DNA from: Thermohalobaculum sp039028795
Lineage (GTDB): Bacteria; Pseudomonadota; Alphaproteobacteria; Rhodobacterales; Rhodobacteraceae
Length of the DNA: 64,000 nucleotides
Assembly: GCA_039028795.1 (NCBI GenBank)
Contig: JBCCHJ010000013.1
Location: 41,450-105,449 of the forward strand
Reading direction: 5' to 3'
Position numbers and translations under genes: made by a program. Of this stretch, positions 35,624-44,512 are shown one piece after another; the first letter of the stretch is position 1; the number at the start of each line of letters is the position of its first letter. The notes under the pieces are model-generated. The model was not told the origin of the DNA, searched no databases, and saw only the letters and a program-made list of their open reading frames with translations.

Positions 35624-35992
35624 ATGACACGATCCTTCAATGAAGAACGCGTGCGGGCAGCACTAGATCAAGCATGGTCTGCTGAATCCGCAATCCAGTG
35701 GTCCGAAGAAAACCCCGCCAACGGTCAGTGCAATGTAACGGCCGCAGTGATCCACGACATCTTCGGTGCGGACGTCCTGCGCACGCGCTACCCAGGGTTT
35801 TGGCACTATTACAACCAAATCGATGGAAAACGGATGGACCTGACCGACAGTCAGTTCACCCGGCCGAACGCGCGCTTCGACCCTCCCGAACAGTATGAAG
35901 ATGTCGAAACCACGCGGGACGCTGCGATGGAGGGCATCCCACAACGGGAATACGATGCGCTAAAGACAGCACTTTTACCACTTTTGGACTGA
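35624..35992 (+). CDS. YunG-like small protein
   Basis: This 122-residue protein has GQCNVTAAVIHDIFGA, FWHYYNQIDGKRMDLTDSQF and a conserved Cys, His and Asp in order, which recalls the YunG family. The C-H-D order suggests a papain-like fold, but no activity is proved. The ATG at 35624 follows GAGG; the alternative upstream start is only four codons away. Confidence 0.75.
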   Translation: MTRSFNEERVRAALDQAWSAESAIQWSEENPANGQCNVTAAVIHDIFGADVLRTRYPGFWHYYNQIDGKRMDLTDSQFTRPNARFDPPEQYEDVETTRDAAMEGIPQREYDALKTALLPLLD

Positions 35993-36127
35993 TCCGATCA
36001 GGGAAATGATCAGCACGATCGTGCCACTCCCGCGATGAAGTGCAGCATAATCTTGCGCCAGAGGTGTTTGCATATCCTGTGACAGGACAATAATTTCCCA
36101 TCAACATTAGGCGCAGGAGGCCCGAAC

Positions 36128-37516
36128 ATGTCCACCTATGATGTCGTTGTGATCGGAGCAGGCCCAGGCGGATATGTCGCCGCCATCAGGGCGGCGCAAC
36201 TGGGCCTGAAGGCAGCCATCGTAGAGCGCGAGCATCTGGGCGGCATCTGCCTGAATTGGGGCTGTATCCCGACCAAAGCGATGCTGCGGTCCTCGGAAAT
36301 CTTCCATTTGATGGAACGCGCCGAGGATTTCGGCCTGAAGACCGACGGCATCGGCTACGATCTGGACGCCGTGGTGAAGCGGTCGCGCACCGTTGCAGGG
36401 CAGTTGAATTCGGGTGTCGGTCACTTGCTGAAGAAGAACAAGGTCGACACGATCATGGGCGAGGCCTCGATCCCCGCCAAAGGCAAGGTTTCTGTCAAAG
36501 GTGACAAACCCGCCGAACTCAGCGCAAAGAACATCATCATCGCCACGGGCGCGCGGGCGCGCGAGTTGCCAGGGCTAGAGGCCGACGGTGATCTGGTCTG
36601 GACCTATAAGCACGCGCTGGTCCCGCCCCGGATGCCGAAAAAGCTGCTGGTCATCGGATCCGGCGCCATCGGGATCGAATTCGCGTCGTTCTACAACACG
36701 CTGGGGGCAGAGACGACGGTGGTCGAGGTCATGGACCGCATTCTGCCCGTCGAGGACGCGGAAATCAGCCTCTTCGCCAAGAAGTCCTTCGAAAAGCAGG
36801 GCATGAAGATCATGGAAAAAGCCATGGTCAAAAAGCTGGACCGCAAGGCCCCGACCGTGACCGCGCATATCGAGGTCGGCGGCAAGGTTGAAACCCACGA
36901 CTTCGACACGGTCATCTCGGCCGTTGGTATCGTCGGCAATACCGAGGGGCTGGGGCTGGAGAAGCTGGGCATCAAAGTCGACCGCACCCATGTGACCACC
37001 GATCCGTTCTGCCGAACCGGCGTCGAGGGCATCTACGCCATTGGTGACATCGCAGGTGCGCCCTGGCTGGCACACAAAGCCAGCCATGAAGGGGTGATGG
37101 TGGCCGAACTGATCGCAGGCAAGAACCATGTCCACGCCGTCGATCCCGACTCGATTGCGGGCTGCACCTATTGCCAGCCGCAAGTCGCTTCGGTCGGCAT
37201 CACCGAAGCACAGGCCAAGGAAAAGGGTCTGAAGGTCAAGGTCGGCCGCTTCCCCTTCATTGGCAATGGCAAGGCCATCGCCTTGGGCGAGCCCGAAGGC
37301 ATGATCAAAACCATCTTCGACGACAAAACCGGCGAGCTTTTGGGCGCCCATATGGTCGGCGCCGAGGTCACCGAGCTGATCCAGGGCTATGTCGTAGGCC
37401 GCCAGCTCGAAACCACCGAGGAAGACCTGATGCACACGGTCTTCCCGCACCCGACGCTGTCAGAGATGATGCACGAAAGCGTTCTGGATGCCTATGGTCG
37501 GGCGATTCACTTCTGA
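36128..37516 (+). CDS. lpdA: Dihydrolipoyl dehydrogenase
   Basis: This is the E3 flavoprotein of 2-oxoacid dehydrogenase complexes or the glycine cleavage system (462 residues). It re-oxidises dihydrolipoamide with NAD+. It has the FAD motif GAGPGG, the redox disulfide C41-x4-C46 in GGICLNWGCIPTK, a second nucleotide motif LVIGSGAIGIEF, AIGDIAGAP, and the dimer-face base H441 with E446 in HPTLSEMMHES. No E1 or E2 gene is adjacent, so it may be a second copy serving another complex. AGGAGG precedes the ATG. Confidence 0.96.
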   Translation: MSTYDVVVIGAGPGGYVAAIRAAQLGLKAAIVEREHLGGICLNWGCIPTKAMLRSSEIFHLMERAEDFGLKTDGIGYDLDAVVKRSRTVAGQLNSGVGHLLKKNKVDTIMGEASIPAKGKVSVKGDKPAELSAKNIIIATGARARELPGLEADGDLVWTYKHALVPPRMPKKLLVIGSGAIGIEFASFYNTLGAETTVVEVMDRILPVEDAEISLFAKKSFEKQGMKIMEKAMVKKLDRKAPTVTAHIEVGGKVETHDFDTVISAVGIVGNTEGLGLEKLGIKVDRTHVTTDPFCRTGVEGIYAIGDIAGAPWLAHKASHEGVMVAELIAGKNHVHAVDPDSIAGCTYCQPQVASVGITEAQAKEKGLKVKVGRFPFIGNGKAIALGEPEGMIKTIFDDKTGELLGAHMVGAEVTELIQGYVVGRQLETTEEDLMHTVFPHPTLSEMMHESVLDAYGRAIHF

Positions 37517-37529
37517 TCCGGGAAACAGG

Positions 37530-37979
37530 ATGCGGCACTTTGCAGCCCTTGCGGTCGGGCTTTTCACTGCTGTCGGAGCGGCCAAGGCCCAATCCTGCAT
37601 CGCCTTTGAAGATGCAATCCAGCAGGCCAGTGCGAACTTCGAAGACAGCCCCCAGAACCTACCGGTCATCGAAGGTGCAAGCCCTACCACATGCGATGTT
37701 GCGACGTCTCTGGACGGAACCCGCATTTATCATTGCCGCTGGGACCACAGCTATCGCGCGCCCGAGGCGATCTTCCAGATGGCGAAGATGAATACAGAAA
37801 TTGAACGTTGCCTTGGCATTGCTTCGCGCAAGATCGAGGATGGTGTGAACCACCCCGACACCTATGAACAGAGGCTTTACCGCCTCGGCGACATTAACAT
37901 TTCTTTGTCGCTGAAAGATAAAGCCGCGTTCAACCAAAGCTTCGTGTCGCTGCAGATTTCGGGTGTTAACTCCAAATAA
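37530..37979 (+). CDS. Secreted protein, unknown function
   Basis: This is a 149-residue exported protein: signal peptide MRHFAALAVGLFTAVGAAKA, then a small domain with four cysteines (SCIAF, TTCDV, YHCRW, ERCLG) that could form two disulfides. It starts 13 nt after the lpdA stop, probably on the same message. I do not recognise a family. Confidence 0.7.
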   Translation: MRHFAALAVGLFTAVGAAKAQSCIAFEDAIQQASANFEDSPQNLPVIEGASPTTCDVATSLDGTRIYHCRWDHSYRAPEAIFQMAKMNTEIERCLGIASRKIEDGVNHPDTYEQRLYRLGDINISLSLKDKAAFNQSFVSLQISGVNSK

Positions 37980-37988
37980 CTCCGCTGC

Positions 37989-38010
37989 TTCATCTTTCCC
38001 CAAATACGCC
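37989..38010 (+). repeat. Intergenic short element copy 3
   Basis: TTCATCTTTCC followed by CAAATACGCC matches the consensus TTCA(T/G)CTTGCC..AAATACTCC. It lies 9 nt after the stop of the secreted protein gene. No extended hairpin is seen in this copy. Confidence 0.5.
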
Positions 38011-38110
38011 ATTCGAAACGGATCAGGTCATCCATAATGTTTGGATTCGTGAGACCCCGCCCAGTCTGTTAAAATCTCAGAACTCTCGGCGCTATTCAGG
38101 AAGCCTCCCC

Positions 38111-38605
38111 ATGAGTTTCTGTCGCTTCTTCGCCCTCGCCATGCTGGTCGCAACGACTACAGGTGCGAGCAATGTGAAGGCCGAGGACTGGCGGTTTTCC
38201 GAGTTTGACAATATCAACCAGGCGATCCTGGCAGCCCGGTCAACGTTGGACCTTTTCTGGCAGGTCGCCTCGCTGGAACCGTGCGGATGCTCGGGCGTCG
38301 TGCTGGCGATCAAGCTGCCCTGGGAAGGAAAAGTCGTTGACGTCGACATTGTGGATGTCCGGCGCCTTGGTCCTGGCCACGCCGAAGGCAAGGTGCGCTA
38401 CGCGGATGTTATGGAAGTGCCGGAACTTGCAGATGTGGTGGTCCAATTCACCGATGATGATATCGTCGACTGGGGCTTTGGACGGGACGGCCAGTGGTAC
38501 GGCCTGTTCCAGTTTCAGGCGATCCAGGCCGGGGCAAAGGTAATCCCGGCGGCGGAAATGGAAGCAGCCCAGCGCGATAAGTTCAAGGCAATAACCCTGC
38601 CCTGA
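38111..38605 (+). CDS. Exported DUF2314-like protein
   Basis: This 164-residue protein has a signal peptide (ends ASNVKA). The mature part ends with VVVQFTDDDIVDWGFGRDG and WYGLFQF, the D-W-x-F/Y pattern of DUF2314. Two Cys lie in EPCGCSG. It is probably periplasmic. Function is unknown. Confidence 0.72.
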   Translation: MSFCRFFALAMLVATTTGASNVKAEDWRFSEFDNINQAILAARSTLDLFWQVASLEPCGCSGVVLAIKLPWEGKVVDVDIVDVRRLGPGHAEGKVRYADVMEVPELADVVVQFTDDDIVDWGFGRDGQWYGLFQFQAIQAGAKVIPAAEMEAAQRDKFKAITLP

Positions 38606-38693
38606 TCCGCGCAATCACCGTACCAGCTGATCAGAAAACCGCTTGAAGTCTCGTCCGAATTCGGTGCCTATTTCATTAAAAAAGGAGAGTGCG

Positions 38694-39470
38694 GTGCCGG
38701 ACGACATTTACGACAACCAGCATATCGGATTCCTGGAAGAACTGTGGGGTAAGGGATTCCTGTCTCCAGGCGGCCCGGAAGAGGTGGGCTGCGTGCTGAC
38801 CGGGATCGATGTGGCCGGAAAACATGTGCTGGACATCGGCTCGGGTTCAGGGGCATGCGCGGCCCTACTGGCATCGGATCACGGTGCAGCACGCGTGATT
38901 GGCATCGACGTTGAGGACACGGTCTGCGCAGCGGCGACCAAGCGGGTAGCGGAAGAAGGCGTTGCTGATAAAGTCGAAATCCGGCGGGTCGAACCAGGCC
39001 CATTTCCGTTCGAAGATGCCAGCTTTGATTTGGTATTTTCAAAAGACTCGATCATCCACATTCCCGACAAGGTCGCGCTAGCAAAAGAATCCTTCCGCGT
39101 TCTGAAATCCGGCTGCTGGTTCGCTGCATCAGACTGGCTGATCAGCCATGACGGCCCCCCTTCTGATGAGATGGCGGCCTACATCGAACAAGAAGGCCTC
39201 AGTTTCGCAATGGCATCACCTGATGCATATGCTAGCGCCATGGAACAAAGCGGCTTCGTCGACATCGAATTGGTGAACCGCAACCCTTGGTACTTCGAAG
39301 TCGCCGCCAACGAATTGGAGTGGCTGCAGGGCCCGGTCCGATCCGGCCTATCAGAACGCCACGGCAAAGACTTCATCGACCACCAGATTCAAACCTGGAA
39401 GATGATGCTGGGCGTCCTGAAAAGCGGAGAGCATTGCCCCCACCATGTTAGGGGCCGCAAGCCGATGTAA
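38694..39470 (+). CDS. SAM-dependent methyltransferase, PEAMT-like
   Basis: This class I methyltransferase has 258 residues: motif I VLDIGSGSGACA, motif II VIGIDVED, motif III FDLVFSKDSIIHIPDK and SDWLI. The S-K/R-D-(S/T)-I-x-H-I-x-D-K stretch is typical of phosphoethanolamine N-methyltransferases, so a small-molecule amine may be the acceptor. The GTG at 38694 with AAGGAGAG ahead is chosen over the ATG at 38643. It has no operon partner. Confidence 0.85.
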   Translation: MPDDIYDNQHIGFLEELWGKGFLSPGGPEEVGCVLTGIDVAGKHVLDIGSGSGACAALLASDHGAARVIGIDVEDTVCAAATKRVAEEGVADKVEIRRVEPGPFPFEDASFDLVFSKDSIIHIPDKVALAKESFRVLKSGCWFAASDWLISHDGPPSDEMAAYIEQEGLSFAMASPDAYASAMEQSGFVDIELVNRNPWYFEVAANELEWLQGPVRSGLSERHGKDFIDHQIQTWKMMLGVLKSGEHCPHHVRGRKPM

Positions 39471-39487
39471 GCGGAACCCGGCGCTGC

Positions 39488-39715
39488 TCACCGGCCACGT
39501 TTCAGCGACTCGCACACTACCCCGCCATCGACGAATTCGATCCCGCGGGCGGTCAATGCTAGCTCCAGTTTGTCCAGTTTGCCCACTGTGATGTCGCCTT
39601 CGCCGGATTCGAACCGTGCGATGGTGCGTTCAGACACACCTGAGTGATCAGCTAAATCGTGCTTTGACCACGACAAAAGCCCCCTAGCGGCGGTGATTTG
39701 CTGTCTGCGGATCAT
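39488..39715 (-). CDS. XRE-type HTH regulator
   Basis: This 75-residue protein is almost only a Cro/C1-type helix-turn-helix: TAARGLLSWSKHDLADHSGVSERTIARFESGEGDI. The following helix (KLDKLELALTARGIEFVDGG) is as in small XRE regulators found beside membrane or toxin genes. It is divergent from the YqiJ-like/flotillin genes and may regulate them. Confidence 0.85.
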   Translation of the reverse strand: MIRRQQITAARGLLSWSKHDLADHSGVSERTIARFESGEGDITVGKLDKLELALTARGIEFVDGGVVCESLKRGR

Positions 39716-39829
39716 TTTTTTGACTGCTCGTCTTCAATTTGACACAGATACTTCCTATATGTGCCGTATAAGGCAAAAACAAGCCTAATGCAGGGAATTC
39801 CTGCCAGATAATGAGGGATTTACGCGACG

Positions 39830-40567
39830 ATGATCAACTTTTTGCTGGAAACTGGCATGGCGCCGTTCACAGGGGCCTTGATGCTGGTAGCCGGGCTTTT
39901 GATTGTCGAACTGGTAATGAGTTTGATCGGCGGGTCGCTGATGGGCGATGCCGATGGTGCCGATGGGTTGGATGGCGCCGACGCTGACGCAGCGGTGGAA
40001 TTTGACGCCGATGGGTTGGACGCTGCGGAAATCGACGCAGGCGACATCGACGGCGCCGATTTGGATGCCGAGGGGGGTGACGCGATCGAAGGGCCCGCCA
40101 CCGGCGGCGGGATCGCGGCCTGGCTGGGTTTCGGCCGGGTTCCCTTCATTCTTTGGCTAGCAGGCTTGCTGACCGCCTTTGGCTTGGTCGGCTACGGCAT
40201 TCAGGCCGCCGCCTCAAGCGCTTTAGGGACATTAATGCCCTGGTGGGGCGCCGCAGCATTAGCGGCGCTGCCTGCCCTGCGCTTGGGCGGCTGGTTTGCC
40301 GATACCCTTGGTCGGATGATTCCCAAAACAGAGACCACCGCCGTTCGTCTGCGCTCGCTCGGCGATCGCCGCGGTGTAATCGCCCAGGGCACGGCCAGAC
40401 GCGGCATGCCCGCACAAGCGCGCGTCAAAGATGGCCATGGCAACATGCACTATGTACGTGTCGAGCCCGCAGATGAGGGCGTTGAAATCCCCGAAGGCAC
40501 CGAAGTTCTGATCCGGGGCGGGCGAGAGCCGGTCCTGAAAGCCATTCCCATCGACGACATAAACTAA
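39830..40567 (+). CDS. YqiJ-like (OB-fold) membrane protein
   Basis: This 245-residue membrane protein is the partner type of the adjacent flotillin (YqiJ-YqiK arrangement). It has an N-terminal membrane helix (about 14-34), an acidic Asp/Ala/Gly-rich segment of about 50 residues (38-88), further membrane helices (about 103-160) and a C-terminal OB-fold-like beta domain (about 175-245, RGVIAQGTARRGMPAQARV ... GTEVLIRGG). The acidic loop has repeated D-x-D-G-A-D units and may bind cations; this is inference. Confidence 0.8.
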   Translation: MINFLLETGMAPFTGALMLVAGLLIVELVMSLIGGSLMGDADGADGLDGADADAAVEFDADGLDAAEIDAGDIDGADLDAEGGDAIEGPATGGGIAAWLGFGRVPFILWLAGLLTAFGLVGYGIQAAASSALGTLMPWWGAAALAALPALRLGGWFADTLGRMIPKTETTAVRLRSLGDRRGVIAQGTARRGMPAQARVKDGHGNMHYVRVEPADEGVEIPEGTEVLIRGGREPVLKAIPIDDIN

Positions 40568-40582
40568 GGAAGGAGATACAAA

Positions 40583-42274
40583 ATGGACCTGATCGGTCTG
40601 CTGATCCCAGTAATCGCAATTATCGTTCTGCTTATGCTGATCGGCTTTGTGCTGGCCCGGCTCTACCGACGTGCAACGCGGGAAATCAGCCTGGTTAAAA
40701 CCGGCTCTGGCGGGAAAAAAGTCATCATGGATGGCGGAACCATCTCAATTCCGCTGCTGCATGAAATCTCTTACGTCAACATGAAGACCTTGCGTTTAGA
40801 GGTACAGCGCTATGGAGAGGGCGCGCTGATCACAAAAGACCGGATGCGTGTCGATGTCGGCGTCGAATTCTATGTCAGCGTCAATGCCACCGAAGACGGC
40901 GTCGCCCGCGCCGCCCAGACGCTGGGCGACCGGACTTTCCATGTGGATCAGTTGCGCGAGATGATCGAGGGTAAGCTGGTCGACGGTTTGCGGGCGGTGG
41001 CCGCTCAGATGACGATGGATGAGTTGCATGAGAACCGATCGGACTTTGTTCAGGTCGTGCAGAACACGGTCTCTGAAGACCTGCTAAAGAACGGGCTGGA
41101 ACTTGAATCGGTTTCGCTGACCGCACTCGACCAGACACCGTTCGAGGCACTGGACGAAAACAACGCCTTCAACGCAGTCGGCATGCGCAAACTGGCCGAG
41201 GTGATTGCAAAATCCAAGAAAGAGCGCGCCGAAATCGAAGCAGAAGCCGGTGTCGCCGTCTCTCAGGCTGCGATGGTGGCTGAAAAGCGCAAGCTGGAAA
41301 TCGCCCGCGAAGAGGAACAGGCACGCATCGCTCAGATCCAGGAAATCGAAACACTGCGCGCCGCCCAATCTGCCGAGATTGCGGCCCGCCAGGCCGAAGG
41401 GGAACGCGCATCTGAAAAGGCCCGGATCGACAAGGAACGCCAGATCCGCGCCGCGGATATCGAGCGGGAGCAAGCCATCCGTGCCGCCGAAATTGCCAAG
41501 GAACGCGAAATTGAGGTGGCCGATCAGGAACGGGCGATCATCATCGCGCAGAAGTCGGAGGAAGAAAGCCGGGCACGTGCTTCTGCAGATGAGGCCCGCG
41601 CCGAGGCGACAAAAGCAGCCGAGGCCATCACCACTGCCCGCCAAGTGGCAGAGGCCGAGCGGGTCAAACAGGTTGCCCTGATCGAAGCGGAGCGCGAGGC
41701 CGAGCGGCTCGCCACCCGGGTCCGCGTCGAGGCCGAGGCGGAAAAAGAAGCCGCCTCTGACCGTGCCGAAGCCCGCCGCGAAGAGGCCCAGGCCGAGGCA
41801 GATGCGATCACCATCAAGGCCGAGGCGAAGAAGCAAGACCTGTTGGCAGAAGCCGAAGGCCAGGCGGCGATCGTCGGGGCAGAGAACGCGCTGGATCAGG
41901 CGATCATCAATATGAAGGTCGATATCGCCCGGTTAGAGACGATGCCGAAACTGGCCGCAGAACTGGTCCGCCCGGCCGAGAAGATCGACAGCATCCGCAT
42001 TCACCAGATGTCAGGTTTGGGCGGTGCCGGCGGCACGGGTGGCGAAGGCAGCGGGTCCGACAAGCCAGTGGTCAACCAGGCACTGGACTCGATCCTCGGC
42101 ATGGCCGTGCAATTGCCCGCCATGAAGAAGATCGGCGAGGAACTGGGCCTATCCCTGGAGGACGGTTTGACCACTGCCAGCAAGGGCAACGGTAAAGCGG
42201 TTGCAGCGGAAGAAACCCCTGCCCTTGAAGAAGCGCCAGAGGGCGATGCGCCAAAACCAGAACCTTTGAATTGA
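40583..42274 (+). CDS. Flotillin-family (YqiK-like) membrane scaffold protein
   Basis: This is a 563-residue flotillin. One N-terminal membrane helix (about 4-27) and an SPFH/band-7 domain (about 30-195, with ISIPLLHEISYVNMKTLRLEV-type core) are followed by a very long Ala/Glu/Arg-rich coiled coil (about 210-430). The C-terminal domain contains AELVRPAEKIDSI and a Gly-rich linker. Flotillins oligomerise and organise membrane microdomains. It starts 16 nt after the YqiJ-like gene, with AAGGAGA before the ATG, and a terminator follows. Confidence 0.92.
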   Translation: MDLIGLLIPVIAIIVLLMLIGFVLARLYRRATREISLVKTGSGGKKVIMDGGTISIPLLHEISYVNMKTLRLEVQRYGEGALITKDRMRVDVGVEFYVSVNATEDGVARAAQTLGDRTFHVDQLREMIEGKLVDGLRAVAAQMTMDELHENRSDFVQVVQNTVSEDLLKNGLELESVSLTALDQTPFEALDENNAFNAVGMRKLAEVIAKSKKERAEIEAEAGVAVSQAAMVAEKRKLEIAREEEQARIAQIQEIETLRAAQSAEIAARQAEGERASEKARIDKERQIRAADIEREQAIRAAEIAKEREIEVADQERAIIIAQKSEEESRARASADEARAEATKAAEAITTARQVAEAERVKQVALIEAEREAERLATRVRVEAEAEKEAASDRAEARREEAQAEADAITIKAEAKKQDLLAEAEGQAAIVGAENALDQAIINMKVDIARLETMPKLAAELVRPAEKIDSIRIHQMSGLGGAGGTGGEGSGSDKPVVNQALDSILGMAVQLPAMKKIGEELGLSLEDGLTTASKGNGKAVAAEETPALEEAPEGDAPKPEPLN

Positions 42275-42295
42275 TCACGGCCTAAGATGCAAACG

Positions 42296-42318
42296 ACGGG
42301 CCCTGCGGGGCCCGTTTT
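42296..42318 (+). terminator. Rho-independent terminator after flotillin
   Basis: The stem ACGGGCCC / GGGCCCGT (8 bp) with a 4-nt loop (TGCG) runs into TTTT at 42315-42318, 21 nt after the flotillin stop. Confidence 0.85.
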
Positions 42319-42397
42319 CATTCAGCTCAATCCACCCGACATAGTTGTGCCAAACTTCCCCCGCAGCATCCCGGTGATAAGCAGAGGGAGATTTCAC

Positions 42398-43603
42398 ATG
42401 TTCCGTATGACCGTTTCCATATTCCTGGCCGCAACGCTCAGCGCCCATGCCGGCAGCTTGGATGAACTGTTGGCGAACCCAGACGATCCCCCCGCGAACA
42501 GCTTGCGCAACCAGATGGCGGACCTTTTCGATGCGCGTCAACATCCAGATCTGCCGGATCGGATTGATTACGATTTGACGTTCGATGCCCAGACAGAGGA
42601 TGAAGCACGGGCCGAGCATCTGACCTTTATGGGCCGGGAGGCGTTTCGGACGGACCGGCCGACGCGAGCCCGGATCCTCTTCGAAGAGGCAGCAAAGCTG
42701 GGATCTGCACCGGCTTATGCGAATCTTGGATGGATGCATCTGAGCGGCGCTGGTCAACTGACGCATGATTACCGCAGATCAATAGAGATGCTCCGTCGCG
42801 CTGCCGAAAGCGGAAATCCCCGCATTCTGACGATGTTTGCTGCGGCGCTGCTCAACAGTCCGAACATTGCCGAAAAGCCCGAGCTTCGAGCTAAGGGCAT
42901 GAGTTTGCTGGAAACCGCGTCATACCTTGGCGATCTCAGGGCCAGCTTCATGCTGGCATGGCAAAGCTTCGCGAAGGAGCCGAAGGACATGGAACGTTTC
43001 GAGGCGGCCGTCCAACGCGTTTGGGAGGGCGGAGAGAGCAAGTATCGACTGGAAATCGTGAAGCTGTTCATGAACCAATCAGGGACCCAAGACCACGCCC
43101 GGACAAGGCGGATGCTGGAGGAGATTGGCTCGGACGGTCATGCCTACATATGGAAATACTATCGCGACGGTTTAGGTGGATCGAAAGATGTCGAGAAAGC
43201 CGCTCAGGCGCTTCTCAGCAGTCGAATAGGAGACTTGGAAGGCTTTTCCCCAACGGTTTGGACCCCACCCGATCCAAAGGACTATTCACCGGAATTCAAT
43301 ACAGAGCTGAAGAAAGTCCTGAACAGGGCCGGTTTGTTCGATGGTCCGATTGATGGACAGAGCACCAAAGAGTTTCGACGCGCACTGGTGATGTATCCGT
43401 TTCAAGCCAAGCACTTTCATATGAATTCGATTTACGAAGACTTTGGACACCCAAGGTTGGAGGAGCTAGTTCGCGATTTGATCATCGATGAAAGGCTACT
43501 TAGAACCATCACCGAAGACAGGCATAAAGCCTGGCCCAGGGAAAGGATCGCCGCAACGACTGAGAAGATCGAAAAGCTGCGTGCCGAACTGAGTTTGGAC
43601 TAG
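42398..43603 (+). CDS. Secreted Sel1-repeat protein, paralogue of the 3046 gene
   Basis: This 401-residue exported protein has a signal peptide (MFRMTVSIFLAATLSAHA). Sel1-like repeats (APAYANLGWMHLSGAGQ, DYRRSIEMLRRAAESGN) span about 90-260. The module LNRAGLFDGPIDGQS..FRRALVMYP (about 310-335) is then followed by SIYEDFGHPRLEELV. The same order, G-x-x-(D/N)-x-P-(V/I)-D-G then ALxxYP then (S)I(D/Y)EDFG, occurs in the protein at 3046-4395. The two are diverged copies of one architecture. GAGGGAG precedes the ATG at 42398. Confidence 0.8.
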   Translation: MFRMTVSIFLAATLSAHAGSLDELLANPDDPPANSLRNQMADLFDARQHPDLPDRIDYDLTFDAQTEDEARAEHLTFMGREAFRTDRPTRARILFEEAAKLGSAPAYANLGWMHLSGAGQLTHDYRRSIEMLRRAAESGNPRILTMFAAALLNSPNIAEKPELRAKGMSLLETASYLGDLRASFMLAWQSFAKEPKDMERFEAAVQRVWEGGESKYRLEIVKLFMNQSGTQDHARTRRMLEEIGSDGHAYIWKYYRDGLGGSKDVEKAAQALLSSRIGDLEGFSPTVWTPPDPKDYSPEFNTELKKVLNRAGLFDGPIDGQSTKEFRRALVMYPFQAKHFHMNSIYEDFGHPRLEELVRDLIIDERLLRTITEDRHKAWPRERIAATTEKIEKLRAELSLD

Positions 43604-43709
43604 GATCGCACCTGCCGACCCCGATCGCGACCGCGAATTGCGCCGGAACTGGACCTTCGGCCCGTTCGCTTGTTAGGATTGCAACCTCGAGCAGAACGGG
43701 AGAGCTCTG

Positions 43710-43991
43710 ATGACACCCAAGATCATATGCCTCGCCGCCCTTACCGCCATGATGGTGACAGCCTGTACCGGAGAGTCTAGCGAACGCAGCCTGGGCCCGG
43801 CCTGCCGCGATGGATTGGCCGCCGGAAATCAAGAGCTAAAGGATGCGAAGGCGCGTGGCTTGTCCGGCGCCGTCGGCTGGACCAAAGCTGCCAGCCTGCT
43901 CGCTGCCGCCAAGCTTCAACAGCAGTTCGAGGAATATCAGAACTGCGTGGTCAAAGTTCGCGAAGCCCGGGGCTACATTAGGGAGCTTTGA
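43710..43991 (+). CDS. Small lipoprotein, unknown function
   Basis: This 93-residue protein has a clear lipoprotein signal (lipobox MVTAC, Cys19). The mature part is helical and charged, with two more Cys (PACRDG, QNCVVK). It is probably anchored in the periplasm. I do not recognise a family. GAGAG precedes the ATG. Confidence 0.68.
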   Translation: MTPKIICLAALTAMMVTACTGESSERSLGPACRDGLAAGNQELKDAKARGLSGAVGWTKAASLLAAAKLQQQFEEYQNCVVKVREARGYIREL

Positions 43992-44035
43992 TCTCGTGAT
44001 TTAATTTGTCAAAGGCATCTGACCACGATAGACGA

Positions 44036-44064
44036 TTGCGTCAACATTGCTGACATGTTATACA
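44036..44064 (+). promoter_or_regulatory. Candidate promoter for the tRNA cluster
   Basis: TTGCGT (44036-44041) and TATACA (44059-44064) stand 17 nt apart, about 110 nt before the first tRNA-like gene, in an otherwise gene-free stretch. It is the best sigma70-type candidate for these genes. Confidence 0.45.
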
Positions 44065-44173
44065 ATGCTTATGGAACGGACAGTCGCATACACTCATCGA
44101 CTAGCCTTACTCGCCTGACGGCGGGTGAGGTCTGACGCGTTTCCATCGTCCAAAAACCTTCCCCGCCATCAAT

Positions 44174-44250
44174 GCGGGTTTAGCCCAAATGGTAGAGGCA
44201 ACGGACTTAAACTCCGTCCAGTATCGGTTCGATCCCGGTAACCCGTACCA
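44174..44250 (+). tRNA. tRNA with UAA (Leu) anticodon, class I fold
   Basis: This is a complete cloverleaf with encoded CCA. Acceptor GCGGGTT / AACCCGT (first pair G-U), D stem GCC/GGC, anticodon stem ACGGA/TCCGT with loop CTTAAAC (anticodon UAA), a 5-nt variable loop CCAGT, T stem ATCGG/CCGGT with TTCGATC, discriminator A. UAA reads UUA (leucine), but bacterial tRNA-Leu has a long variable arm, and this gene has none. It is one of three similar genes in 413 bp. Whether it carries leucine is not known. Confidence 0.85.
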
Positions 44251-44332
44251 CCCCTTTCCGCAAAGTTGCTGACTGACGTCAGCGCACTGGTTTCGCGGCA
44301 GTCGTCTCAAAGAGCCGATGAACGCAATCGAG

Positions 44333-44409
44333 GGGAGCGTAGCCCAACCGGAAGAGGCACTGCACTCAGACTGCAGGTGTTGCGGGTTCGACTCCCGCCG
44401 CTCCTACCA
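44333..44409 (+). tRNA. tRNA with CAG (Leu) anticodon, class I fold
   Basis: This is a complete cloverleaf with encoded CCA. Acceptor GGGAGCG / CGCTCCT (first pair G-U), D stem GCC/GGC, perfect anticodon stem CTGCA/TGCAG with loop CTCAGAC (anticodon CAG, reads CUG), a 5-nt variable loop GTGTT, perfect T stem GCGGG/CCCGC with TTCGACT, discriminator A. It has the same TAGCCCAA..GG.AGAGGCA D-arm frame as its two neighbours and again lacks the long arm of normal tRNA-Leu. Confidence 0.85.
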
Positions 44410-44412
44410 TCT

Positions 44413-44432
44413 GACTTTTTCGAAGAAAAGTC
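44413..44432 (+). other. Hairpin between the second and third tRNA
   Basis: GACTTTT (44413-44419) and AAAAGTC (44426-44432) pair perfectly around a 6-nt loop, 4 nt after the second tRNA. It could be a processing signal or a weak terminator. Confidence 0.4.
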
Positions 44433-44512
44433 GCCGACATGAAAGCAAGCGCAACGGTATGCGCGATGGCTGTTTTGAAGAAACGGCAAAAGCTTCGCAA
44501 ATGGCCAAATGC

